20,715 bases of DNA. It comes from Thermodesulfobacteriota bacterium (GTDB lineage: Bacteria > Desulfobacterota > QYQD01). The notes under the pieces are model-generated. The model searched no databases and was not told the origin of the DNA. It saw nothing but the letters and a program-made list of their open reading frames with translations. The number at the start of each line of letters is the position of its first letter. Position 1 is the first letter of the stretch. Both the position numbers and the translations under genes were made by a program. Positions 1-6,688 of this stretch are shown one piece after another. The stretch spans positions 1 through 20,715 of the forward strand of contig JASEGX010000012.1 of the NCBI GenBank assembly GCA_030017815.1, in the 5' to 3' direction.

Positions 1-75
1 TCTATCACCCTGATTTACCAGGGGCAACGGGGTTTTTAATTTTTTGATGGCGGATTAAGGGTTAGGAAAGGAAGA

Positions 76-110
76 GGCGGGACAGAAGTTATAGCCTACT
101 CTATCCCGCC
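76..110 (-). terminator. Hairpin terminator downstream of the CheW-like gene
   Basis: Arms 76-86 and 100-110 pair over 11 positions with one mismatch (GGCGGGACAGA against TCTATCCCGCC), around a 13-base loop. On the minus strand the stem follows the cheW stop at 140 by about 30 bases and is followed by the pyrimidine-rich TCTTCCTTTCC. The run is not a pure T tract, so termination may be imperfect. Confidence 0.6.
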
Positions 111-139
111 GCCGTGAGGAGAGTCATATTCTTGATTTC

Positions 140-637
140 TTAAAGGGCCAGTTCGCTATTATCCAGGACTTTATCAATGTCCAGCAATATCTTAACCTGT
201 CCTTTGACCTTGGCCATGCCCAGAATATAGTTCGTGTCCATCTCAGTCCCAAAGTTGGGTGTGTTTTCTATCTCTTCCCGATTGATGTTTAAAACCTCGG
301 AGACTGCATCTACCACTATCCCGACCAGTGCGGGGCGGCCTTTGACCTGAACATCCACCACAATAATGCAGGTCCGTTCTGTATAAGGGATAGATTCCAT
401 ACCAAATTTTAAACGCAGTTCCACTACAGGTATCACCTTGCCCCGCAGATTAATTACACCTTTAACATAAGACGGTACATTGGGTACGGAAGTTATATCC
501 ATCATGCCGATAATTTCTTTCACTTTTAAAATTTCCAGGCCATATTCTTCCTTACCTAACACAAAAGTTAAATATTTCCCTTCCCTTGCCGCTAATTCCT
601 GAAAGCTGGCCTCGACTTGTGTTACTGCTTCTCCCAT
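140..637 (-). CDS. cheW: CheW-like chemotaxis coupling protein
   Basis: This 165-residue protein is a single CheW domain, the cytoplasmic adaptor that links methyl-accepting receptors to the kinase CheA. The typical features are visible: an opening beta strand (KYLTFVLGKEEYGLEILKVKEI), the PNVPSYVKGVINLRGKVIPV block that is the best-known CheW signature, an RTCIIVVDV strand, and the VDAVSEVLNI strand near the C-terminus. The length is normal for a stand-alone CheW. The start is supported by AAGGAG on the minus strand nine bases upstream. A sigma-28-type promoter lies about 70 bases upstream (705-731), which fits the chemotaxis role, and a hairpin follows the stop. No cheA or receptor gene is in the window, so which chemosensory array it serves cannot be told. 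Confidence 0.93.
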   Translation of the reverse strand: MGEAVTQVEASFQELAAREGKYLTFVLGKEEYGLEILKVKEIIGMMDITSVPNVPSYVKGVINLRGKVIPVVELRLKFGMESIPYTERTCIIVVDVQVKGRPALVGIVVDAVSEVLNINREEIENTPNFGTEMDTNYILGMAKVKGQVKILLDIDKVLDNSELAL

Positions 638-704
638 GGCGATTACTCCTTTTTGCTTAGGTTTTCTCCTGAAAATTAACGTGGTAAAAATTACTTACAT
701 ATTA

Positions 705-731
705 TTAACGGCATGTTTTATAAAAACATTA
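705..731 (-). promoter_or_regulatory. Sigma-28 (FliA-type) promoter of the CheW-like gene
   Basis: Reading the minus strand gives TAATGTTT, 11 bases, then GCCGTTAA. The flagellar sigma-28 consensus is TAAAGTTT-N11-GCCGATAA, so each box matches 7 of 8 with exactly the expected spacing. The predicted transcript start is near 698, leaving a leader of about 60 bases that contains the AAGGAG ribosome site. The chemotaxis function of the gene supports the call. Confidence 0.7.
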
Positions 732-795
732 ACGATTATTTACTGATAATTAGAAGGCCTAGAACATTTTTCTGGATTCCTTTTTTAGGCTTTTA

Positions 796-804
796 TGCTA
801 TAAG
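796..804 (+). promoter_or_regulatory. Possible extended -10 promoter of the solenoid/PHI/HPS operon
   Basis: TGCTATAAG is an extended -10 element (TGn followed by TATAAG). No convincing -35 box lies at the right distance, as is often the case for extended -10 promoters. If used, the leader before 959 would be about 150 bases long and would include the repeat block at 828-895. Confidence 0.3.
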
Positions 805-855
805 GTGACAAAGAAACACCACATCAAACCACAGAGTACACCGAGGAAAGACGAT

Positions 856-895
856 TTAACCCGTTTAAACAGTTTAAACAGTTTGAACGGGTTAA
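856..895. repeat. Inverted repeat enclosing a 9-bp tandem repeat
   Basis: TTAACCCGTT (856-865) and AACGGGTTAA (886-895) form a perfect 10-bp inverted repeat. Inside it the 9-mer GTTTAAACA occurs at 863-871 and 872-880, with a third variant copy GTTTGAACG at 881-889. Just upstream (about 828-850) is an ACCACAGAGTACACCGAGG-like stretch similar in style to the 8-mer repeats at 15252-15350. No gene is visible in 638-958. Confidence 0.6.
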
Positions 896-958
896 GCTGC
901 TTGAACTGTTGTTAGTGGTTAGCTTTTGACAATGCTCACGTAAGCGTGGGGGTAATCT

Positions 959-3073
959 ATGGATAGAGAACTTATTATAGCAAAACACATAAAAGAATTT
1001 CAGTCTGGCCAGCCGGTTGATCCCATAAAATTACTTGGGCCACTGGATAAGGCAGGGGATGAGATAAAAGATTCCTTAATTACTGCAGTAAAAAAGATTA
1101 CGACCATTAAACATGATCTTGGGATTACTGCGGCGAAGACGTTATCTGCAGCTTATGTAGGGTTGACCCCGGAAAAAATAGACCTCTATGCGCAGGTTAT
1201 TACTCGTTTTGCAGGCAAAAGTTATCGCTTAGCAGCCACAGTCGCGCAGTATCTTCCTGCTTATCTGAATAAATTAACCCCGGAAATGATCTCTGAATAT
1301 GAAAATATTATTGAACAAACCTGTGCACAAAATTGCCAGGTAGCCGTTACCTTTGCCAGGAATTTGCTTGAATGGATAGACAAGGTAAATAAACCGGCCA
1401 GGGCCAATTACTTAAAAATAATTAGTAATATCAGTATGTTAAGCTATAGGGTAGGTCTTACTGCGGCCGAGAGTTTGCCATCATTTGTGTCTGGTATCAG
1501 TAATGATACGATGGAGACCTATGTAGCCGTAGTGAGCCGGGGCGCAGAAAATGATTATAAGGTCGGCATGATAATGGCAGAGAAGTTGCTCCCGCTGCTT
1601 AAGGATATGGATGAGGCTATTATCAAAAAATACGGGGAAGTCGCCGGCAACATAGCGGCCAGAGACAGGGAATCCGGCGTTATTATAGCCGATAAACTCT
1701 TGCATTATCTGACGGATATCCCTGCCTCCCTGAGGCGTCGTTACCTGGATACAGTGGGGATGATCGCGGTGCGAAATGGCCGGGTAGGGGTATTTTGCGC
1801 AGATAAGATTTTACAATTATTAGAAAAAGTTGATGAGAAGGCGCTTTTCCTCTACGCTAACATTGTAATACTGTGTGCAGAACAGGATGAGAAGGTCGGT
1901 ATGGCGGCCGGGGAGAGAATTCCATATTTACTCAGGGACGTAGAATCCAGGTTCCATGTAAATTATCTGGAGGTAGTGCACCGCCTGGCCGAACTCCATG
2001 GGCGTGTCGCCCTTAGTGCGGCCAAGATATTCTCCGAGCTTATAGACAAAGAAAATGGAGCCTTAATCGGCCAGTATGAAAGGATATTGGCTCATCTGGC
2101 CGGCGGCGATCATAAAATCGCCATGATGGCCGCTGAAAAGATAGCCGCCTTAATGGAAAAATTGGATGGCAGGCAAAGGGACACATATCTAAAAAGCCTC
2201 TGGGGCATAGTGGAAAAAGACTTCCGCCTGGGTACTATCGCTGCGGAAAGGGTCTTTGAACTCATAAAAGAAGACCGTACAGAGGACCTGACCAGGTATG
2301 AAGGTATATTGCAGCGTATGGCGCGAAAGGATCACGATGTCGTCCTGGTGGTGGCAGAGGTTCTTCCTGATCTTTTGCGGAGGTCAGCGCAGCCGGTCCT
2401 GAATCATTATGAGGCGATTATAACCCATATAGCTGAACGGGATCATGCAGCTGCAAAAGAGAGCGCGCGATTCATAGCGGAGAGTATAACCGAAATGAAT
2501 GACTGGGAGGCGCTGGCCTATACCGAAAGTTTGCGCCGCATAGTGGAAGGAGATTATGAGGCGGGCATTATTTCCGCAAGGGAACTGCCGCTTATTATTA
2601 AAGGCAACAGACCTGATTTTCTGGCCGCTTACAATGATATCATCTATCAGGCCACAGTGAAGGATTATGAATCCGGTAAGATATTAGCGGCAAAGTTGTC
2701 CGGTCTTTTTCAGAAGCCCGGTTTTTCTGAGGCCTTCCTGAAGGCAGTAAATAAGTCTTCCCGGCAGAGCCCGCGCCTGGCGGTGCTGTTGGTAGAAAAT
2801 CTGCCCGAACTTATGGCTAAGACAGATGCCAAGACATTCGAGCGGATTGTGGAGATAATAAGCCGGATGATGGCCGTAAACGATGAAGTGGCCATGTTAG
2901 CCGGACAAAAGGTATTTGAACTCCTCCATACGTATGAAGCATCATCAGTGATTTCTTTTGCCAGTATGGCCCTGGAGATCCTCAACTGCTATGGGCCGGA
3001 GGCGGCTGTTTCTTTTCTCCGCATGCAGACGGGGACGAGCCGGTCATTCTTTTCTCTCGTATCTCCGGTTTAA
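959..3073 (+). CDS. Large alpha-solenoid protein of 37-residue repeats, function unknown
   Basis: I do not recognise this 704-residue protein as a named family. It has no visible signal peptide or membrane segment. From about residue 40 to 666 it is a chain of about 17 helical units, and all but one are exactly 37 residues long. Thirteen consecutive units (residues 77-557) each begin with Tyr (YAQV, YENI, YLKI, YVAV, YGEV and so on). A typical unit has a first helix, a charged turn (often RD, ND or KD), a second helix with the pattern VGxxxAEKLxxLL, and a linker. Unit 14 is 35 residues long and units 15-16 lose the Tyr. This resembles HEAT/ARM-type solenoids, which usually act as protein-binding scaffolds. 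The start follows a GGGGG stretch 946-952. The gene lies 24 bases before hxlB, so a role tied to the HPS/PHI enzymes is possible but is only inference. Confidence 0.85.
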   Translation: MDRELIIAKHIKEFQSGQPVDPIKLLGPLDKAGDEIKDSLITAVKKITTIKHDLGITAAKTLSAAYVGLTPEKIDLYAQVITRFAGKSYRLAATVAQYLPAYLNKLTPEMISEYENIIEQTCAQNCQVAVTFARNLLEWIDKVNKPARANYLKIISNISMLSYRVGLTAAESLPSFVSGISNDTMETYVAVVSRGAENDYKVGMIMAEKLLPLLKDMDEAIIKKYGEVAGNIAARDRESGVIIADKLLHYLTDIPASLRRRYLDTVGMIAVRNGRVGVFCADKILQLLEKVDEKALFLYANIVILCAEQDEKVGMAAGERIPYLLRDVESRFHVNYLEVVHRLAELHGRVALSAAKIFSELIDKENGALIGQYERILAHLAGGDHKIAMMAAEKIAALMEKLDGRQRDTYLKSLWGIVEKDFRLGTIAAERVFELIKEDRTEDLTRYEGILQRMARKDHDVVLVVAEVLPDLLRRSAQPVLNHYEAIITHIAERDHAAAKESARFIAESITEMNDWEALAYTESLRRIVEGDYEAGIISARELPLIIKGNRPDFLAAYNDIIYQATVKDYESGKILAAKLSGLFQKPGFSEAFLKAVNKSSRQSPRLAVLLVENLPELMAKTDAKTFERIVEIISRMMAVNDEVAMLAGQKVFELLHTYEASSVISFASMALEILNCYGPEAAVSFLRMQTGTSRSFFSLVSPV

Positions 3074-3097
3074 AAGCTTTGTATAGTATCAAACAGT

Positions 3098-3661
3098 ATG
3101 AAGAGCATGATTAATGATTGCCTGGAATATATCCATGAAGAGAACCGGAAACTTTTAAGCAAAATAGATGCGGCAGAGGCAGCAGGTTTCATAGAATGCT
3201 TAAACAGCGCACCGGCCAATTTTTTTTCGGCCCAGGGACGTTCCGGCTATATACTCCGCGCTTTTTGCATGCGGCTGATGCATTTGGGATATAATTGCTA
3301 TTTCGTAGGCGAGACCATAACTCCTCCCATAAAAAAAGGCGATCTGCTTGTGGTATTGTCCGGATCCGGCGAGACGGTCTTGCCCTGCGAAGCGGTTAAA
3401 ATGGCTAAAAGGGCAGGCGCGCTTACGTATGCGATCTTAGGTGATGAAGAATCTCCTCTGGCCGGGTTATCGGATCGCCGGCTGGTGCTGCCGGGAGGAA
3501 CAAAACGTAAGAGGAATAAAGAGATGTTGTCGGGTCAACCCTTGGGGTCACTTTTTGAGCAGTCGGCCTTCCTGTTCCTGGAGGCCATTATCCTGACCAT
3601 CTACAGAGAGAAAGGCAGTGATTACCGGACCCTTCTGGCGCGTCATGCCAATCTGGAGTAA
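3098..3661 (+). CDS. hxlB: 6-phospho-3-hexuloisomerase (PHI), SIS domain
   Basis: This 187-residue SIS-domain sugar-phosphate isomerase converts 3-hexulose-6-phosphate to fructose-6-phosphate, the second step of formaldehyde fixation by the ribulose monophosphate route, or its reverse when pentose phosphate is made. Visible signatures are QGRSGYI (residues 46-52, substrate loop), GETITPPIKKGDLL (71-84), SGSGET (88-93, the phosphate-binding loop of SIS domains) and the C-terminal QPLGSLFEQ block typical of PHI. The length is normal. It lies 24 bases after the solenoid gene and its stop is two bases before the HPS fusion gene, so the three are almost certainly one transcript and PHI and HPS act in sequence. 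No clear ribosome site precedes the ATG at 3098. The in-frame ATG at 3107 is an alternative. Confidence 0.92.
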   Translation: MKSMINDCLEYIHEENRKLLSKIDAAEAAGFIECLNSAPANFFSAQGRSGYILRAFCMRLMHLGYNCYFVGETITPPIKKGDLLVVLSGSGETVLPCEAVKMAKRAGALTYAILGDEESPLAGLSDRRLVLPGGTKRKRNKEMLSGQPLGSLFEQSAFLFLEAIILTIYREKGSDYRTLLARHANLE

Positions 3662-3663
3662 AG

Positions 3664-4953
3664 ATGAAACCTGTTTTGCAGTTAGCCCTGGATTTTGTCG
3701 ATCTTAAACGGGCTATTAAGGTAGCTAAGGCTGCCCTGGCGGGAGGGGTGGACTGGCTGGAGGCCGGTACCCCTCTTATCAAGAGCGAAGGGTTGGAGGC
3801 AATCCGGGAACTCCGGCGGCTTTTTCCCCATGTGACCATTGTTGCCGACATGAAGGTCATGGACGCGGGGCGGATAGAGGTCGAGGCTGCGGCCAAGGCC
3901 GGGGCCAATATCGTCGATGTCCTGGGCGCCGCCAGCCCGGCTACTATCCGTGAATGTATCCAGGCCGGCAAGAATTACGGCGCCAGAATTGTGGTAGATC
4001 TCATTGCTGTCCCCGATCCGGTCAGCCGCGCCCGCCAGGCCGAGGAGTGGGGGGCTGACCTTGTTGCTGTGCACTGCCCTATTGATGAGCAGATGGAGGG
4101 GAAAGACCCCTTTGCGGTGCTCCGCCAGGTCAGCGCGGCCCTTACCATACCCGTAGGCGTAGCCGGCGGCCTAAATTCGGAGACGGCCTTCCTGGCTGTA
4201 GAAGCCGGGGCGTCTATAGTGATTGTGGGTGGGGCTATTACCAAGGCTGCTGATCCCCAAAAGGCGGCGTCGGCTATCAAGAAGGCCATAGCCGAAAGGG
4301 TGGCTGTCCCCACGCGTCTTTTCAAACGGGTTACCGGGGCTGAAATCAATACGGTATTAAACCAGGTTTCTACAGCCAACCTCTCTGATGCCCTGCATCG
4401 TGGCGGCGTGGTGCACGGACTGCGCCCCCTTTTCCCGGGCATCAAGATGTTTGGCCGTGCGCTTACGGTCCGCACCTACCCCGGTGACTGGGCCAAGCCG
4501 GTTGAGGCCATAGATATTGCCTCTAAAGGTGAGGTTATAGTCATCGATGCCGGGGGCGTAGGCCCGGCGGTGTGGGGGGAGCTGGCCACACAGTCGGCAA
4601 TACAGAAAGGTCTGGCCGGGGTGGTTATAGATGGCGCTATTCGGGATACTCGCGATATAAAGGAACTGAAATTTCCAGCCTTCAGCAAATTGATAATGCC
4701 CAACGCCGGCGAGCCGAAAGGATTCGGCGAGATCGGCATACCAATTAATATCGGTGCAGTAAGAATAGAAAGCGGGGACTGGATACTGGGCGATGACGAT
4801 GGCCTTGTGGTTTTGCCAAAGGCCATAGCCGCTGAATACGCCAACCGGGCCATGGATGTCCTGGAAAAGGAAAACCGCTTGCGGGCCGAGATCAAAGAGG
4901 GCGGCACGCTGGCCAAGATAGCCGAACTCCTGCGCTGGGAAAAACAGGGCTGA
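3664..4953 (+). CDS. hxlA: Hexulose-6-phosphate synthase fused to an RraA-like aldolase domain
   Basis: This 429-residue bifunctional protein has HPS at residues 1-210. HPS condenses formaldehyde with ribulose-5-phosphate, or runs in reverse to release pentose phosphate. The orotidine-decarboxylase-superfamily metal/catalytic motif is visible as ADMKVMDAG (D62, K64, D67), and a phosphate-binding GGAI lies near residue 190. A linker (about 211-230) leads to an RraA/HMG-aldolase-like domain (about 231-429). In that domain the family D-X20-R-D pattern appears as E306-X20-R327-D328. RraA-like domains include RNase E regulators and class II pyruvate or oxaloacetate aldolases, and the activity here is unknown. 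HPS-RraA fusions are known in archaea and some bacteria. The ribosome site GGAG lies in the end of hxlB, which suggests translational coupling. Confidence 0.9.
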   Translation: MKPVLQLALDFVDLKRAIKVAKAALAGGVDWLEAGTPLIKSEGLEAIRELRRLFPHVTIVADMKVMDAGRIEVEAAAKAGANIVDVLGAASPATIRECIQAGKNYGARIVVDLIAVPDPVSRARQAEEWGADLVAVHCPIDEQMEGKDPFAVLRQVSAALTIPVGVAGGLNSETAFLAVEAGASIVIVGGAITKAADPQKAASAIKKAIAERVAVPTRLFKRVTGAEINTVLNQVSTANLSDALHRGGVVHGLRPLFPGIKMFGRALTVRTYPGDWAKPVEAIDIASKGEVIVIDAGGVGPAVWGELATQSAIQKGLAGVVIDGAIRDTRDIKELKFPAFSKLIMPNAGEPKGFGEIGIPINIGAVRIESGDWILGDDDGLVVLPKAIAAEYANRAMDVLEKENRLRAEIKEGGTLAKIAELLRWEKQG

Positions 4954-4967
4954 GAAGGAGGTACAGA

Positions 4968-5327
4968 ATGGCTGAATTGAAATACAAACCTGTTTCCCAT
5001 GACCACGAGGCATTTTTAAAGAATGCCCAAAAGCGGGAAGGATTCCGTAAGGCATACAAAGACTTGGAGGAAGAATATACCCTTGTCCGCGAGATGCTAT
5101 CGGCGCGTTCTAAGTCTGGCCTCACTCAAGAGGCTGTTGCAGAATTGATGGGAACGACAAAAAGCGCGGTTTCACGGCTGGAATCTGCAGGCAAGCATGC
5201 TCCATCCCTCACCACTCTCAAAAAGTATGCTCAAGCCGTCGGTTGCAACCTGGAAATTAAATTGGTCCCGAGATCTTGCCCAACAAAGCACTCAACCGGA
5301 CGAGCAAAAAAGCAGCGCACCGGTTAG
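4968..5327 (+). CDS. XRE-family antitoxin (HigA-like), orphan, with an attC-encoded tail
   Basis: This 119-residue protein has a helix-turn-helix domain at about residues 45-100 (KSGLTQEAVAELMGTTKSAV followed by SRLESAGKHAPSL). The N-terminal half resembles the linker of HigA2/XRE antitoxins (FRKAYKDLEEEYTLVREML). Such proteins normally pair with a RelE/HigB toxin, but none is adjacent, so it is an orphan here. Family members usually end near LEIKLVP. The last 17 or so residues (rich in Lys, Arg and Thr) are read from the attC site at 5278-5340, and the TAG stop is part of its L' box. GGAGG (4957-4961) gives a strong ribosome site. The gene starts 14 bases after the HPS fusion stop and may be co-transcribed with that operon. 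Confidence 0.83.
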   Translation: MAELKYKPVSHDHEAFLKNAQKREGFRKAYKDLEEEYTLVREMLSARSKSGLTQEAVAELMGTTKSAVSRLESAGKHAPSLTTLKKYAQAVGCNLEIKLVPRSCPTKHSTGRAKKQRTG

Positions 5328-5340
5328 CAGCCCGTTGGGC
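5278..5340 (+). mobile_element. Integron attC recombination site (orphan)
   Basis: The 63-bp element opens with GCCCAAC (5278-5284, fits RYYYAAC) and closes with GTTGGGC (5334-5340, fits GTTRRRY). These arms are perfectly complementary. Inner boxes CTCAACCGG (5291-5299) and CCGGTTAG (5320-5327) pair with one unpaired extra base in the left box, the extrahelical base that sets strand choice by IntI integrases. Unpaired spacers and a 20-base terminal loop complete the architecture. One frame reads NKALNRT, a familiar by-product of attC sites. No integrase and no second attC are seen in the window. Confidence 0.85.
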
Positions 5341-5391
5341 GGCAAGAAGATCGTGTGGCGAAAGCGGGTGAGTAACCCAGAGGGAGGAAAA

Positions 5392-5712
5392 ATGAAGATT
5401 GACATTGACCGTCTAACTGAGGCGGAACTTATCGAATTGAACAACAAAGTTGTCGCGCGCCTCCGCTTCTTGGCCCAGATGCGCGCACACGCGCAGATGT
5501 TGCAGTTCAACATCGGCGACCGAGTGTCGTTCCAGCCACAGGATCGGCCGCTCGTAACGGGCATGCTGACTCGATATAACAGGAAAAGTGTCACTGTTAT
5601 AACGGACAGCGGCGAACGGTGGAACATAGCGCCAAGTCTCCTGAGGAAGGCGGAGAGCGAAATCAATCCACGTGGAGAGGAAGCGAACGTAATCCAGTTG
5701 CACAAGAAATGA
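5392..5712 (+). CDS. Small cassette-type hypothetical protein
   Basis: This 106-residue soluble protein is not assigned to a named family here. The N-terminal third is predicted helical (DIDRLTEAELIELNNKVVAR). The middle looks like a small beta-barrel of SH3/KOW style (FNIGDRVSFQP, then GMLTRYNRKSVTVITDSGER and WNIAPSLLR). The tail is polar and charged. The ATG at 5392 is preferred over an upstream in-frame ATG at 5197 because it has AGGGAGG seven bases upstream and because the longer reading runs through the attC site. It is the first gene after attC, which is where a gene cassette would begin. Such small orphan genes are typical integron cargo, but no closing attC is visible behind it. Confidence 0.7.
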   Translation: MKIDIDRLTEAELIELNNKVVARLRFLAQMRAHAQMLQFNIGDRVSFQPQDRPLVTGMLTRYNRKSVTVITDSGERWNIAPSLLRKAESEINPRGEEANVIQLHKK

Positions 5713-5809
5713 CCGGAAGCATGCCGCCCAAGTGGAGCCTACCGGACCGTAGCCGGGTAATGAATGTAACCCATAGTTTCTTGATGGAGACCAACCCCTT
5801 GTTCCTTCA

Positions 5810-5873
5810 GACAGTCTGTCACGATTCCGTACGGGGTTCTTTACTTGAAAAGCGGGACAATTTCAGTTATGTT
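5810..5873 (+). promoter_or_regulatory. Possible promoter and operator of the Doc toxin-antitoxin pair
   Basis: In the gene-free stretch 5713-5905 there is a perfect 5-1-5 palindrome GACAGTCTGTC (5810-5820) and a sigma-70-like pair TTGAAA (5845-5850), 17 bases, TATGTT (5868-5873). Toxin-antitoxin operons usually autoregulate through a palindrome near the promoter. Here it lies about 25 bases upstream of the -35 box, so the link is tentative. Confidence 0.35.
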
Positions 5874-5905
5874 GTTTGCAACCAATTGATGCCGGGGGTT
5901 CTAAT

Positions 5906-6103
5906 ATGACAACGATCACGGTCCAACTCGACGACTCCAAGGCCGCTTTGCTTCGAGAGAAGGCCCAAAAATATGGTCTCCCGCTCGACCAATTCGTGAC
6001 CGCGTCCATTGAAGATCTCATTGCGCAGCCAGAGCCAGAATTCGACGCAGCGGTGCGCAGAGTTCTATCTAAGAACAAAGAGCTTTATGAACGGTTGGCG
6101 TAG
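5906..6103 (+). CDS. Antitoxin of a Doc-type toxin-antitoxin pair
   Basis: This 65-residue protein has an N-terminal beta strand and helix pair (TTITVQLDDSKAALLREKA), as in ribbon-helix-helix antitoxins, and an acidic C-terminal segment ending in the VLSKNKELYERLA block. That block is common in small antitoxins that precede Fic/Doc toxins. The N-terminal half would bind the operator and the C-terminal half would cover the toxin active site. The ATG at 5906 has a GGGGG ribosome site eight bases upstream. An in-frame ATG at 5876 would add ten residues without improving the match. The TAG stop overlaps the toxin GTG by one base, which implies translational coupling. The family is called by pattern and context only. 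Confidence 0.75.
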   Translation: MTTITVQLDDSKAALLREKAQKYGLPLDQFVTASIEDLIAQPEPEFDAAVRRVLSKNKELYERLA

Positions 6104-6501
6104 TGCGATATCTTTCACTTCCCGAAGTTCTTGATATCCACGAACGAATAATCGCCACGTCCGGTGGCACGAGGGGAATTCGAGACCTCCGCCTCCTTGA
6201 ATCCGCAGTAAACCAACCACGGAGCACCTTCAACCAAAGTGATCTCTATCCCGACGTAGCTTCAAAGGCTGCAGCTCTCTGCTATTTGATAATTATGAAT
6301 CATCCCTTTATAGATGGCAACAAAAGGGTTGGCCATGCGGTCATGGAGACCTTCCTCATTCTCAACGGGTTCGAAATTGATGCAAATGTAGACGAACAAG
6401 AACGAATTATTCTTGACGTTACAGCAGGAAAATTGAGACGAGAGGATTTCACTTCCTGGCTCAGTAAACACATAACAATGCCAAAGACAAACCGAAGGTA
6501 A
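6103..6501 (+). CDS. doc: Doc-type toxin (Fic fold)
   Basis: This 132-residue toxin matches the Doc branch of the Fic superfamily. The core motif HPFIDGNKRVGH fits HxFx(D/N)xNKR. In phage P1 Doc this fold phosphorylates elongation factor EF-Tu and stops translation. The N-terminal YLSLPEVLDIHERII and RDLRLLESAVNQPRSTF blocks are typical of the death-on-curing family, as is the length. The start is GTG, overlapping the antitoxin stop by one base. All active-site residues that I can check are present, so the toxin looks intact. A TA pair beside an attC site suggests that the 4968-6501 stretch is acquired DNA. No terminator is obvious after the gene. Confidence 0.9.
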   Translation: MRYLSLPEVLDIHERIIATSGGTRGIRDLRLLESAVNQPRSTFNQSDLYPDVASKAAALCYLIIMNHPFIDGNKRVGHAVMETFLILNGFEIDANVDEQERIILDVTAGKLRREDFTSWLSKHITMPKTNRR

Positions 6502-6620
6502 AGACTCCATCAGGGTCATTTTTATATCATCGATGAGATGCTGACACCGGCCTGGAACGGACGGGCGTGTAGAGGAGTCGAGGGTTGAAGGCTTTCGGAT
6601 ATCGCCAACAGTCTTTCCGC

Positions 6621-6648
6621 TTGACAGCGAAATAATTTCGCATTAAAT
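6621..6648 (+). promoter_or_regulatory. Promoter of the cbiMQO operon with a Fur-family-like operator in its spacer
   Basis: TTGACA (6621-6626) and TTAAAT (6643-6648) are separated by 16 bases. The spacer is occupied by GCGAAATAATTTCGC (6627-6641), a perfect 7-1-7 inverted repeat. Its AATnATT core and 7-1-7 geometry match the boxes of Fur-family regulators (Fur, Zur, PerR). The outer bases differ from the classic Fur box, so the metal sensed cannot be read from it. The position would let a bound protein block RNA polymerase. The transcript leader would be about 190 bases. Confidence 0.65.
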
Positions 6649-6688
6649 AACACAAATAATATAATAGTAGCACTATAGCGAATATCAT

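Noticed and set aside
1..40. CCCTG/CAGGG hairpin followed by T-rich sequence as a terminator of an upstream plus-strand gene
   Set aside because: The stem is only 5 bp and ten bases separate it from the T run; no upstream gene end is visible.
1688..1695. GCCGATAA, a perfect sigma-28 -10 box, on the plus strand
   Set aside because: It lies inside the solenoid coding region and the sequence at the -35 distance (1669-1676) does not match.
4357..5055. 232-codon open frame on the minus strand under the HPS-RraA fusion
   Set aside because: It runs across the stop of one real gene and the start of another, and the protein shows no domain pattern.
5197..5391. Upstream extension of the small hypothetical gene to an ATG at 5197
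   Set aside because: The extension is read from the XRE gene in another frame and from the attC site; ATG 5392 has a strong ribosome site.
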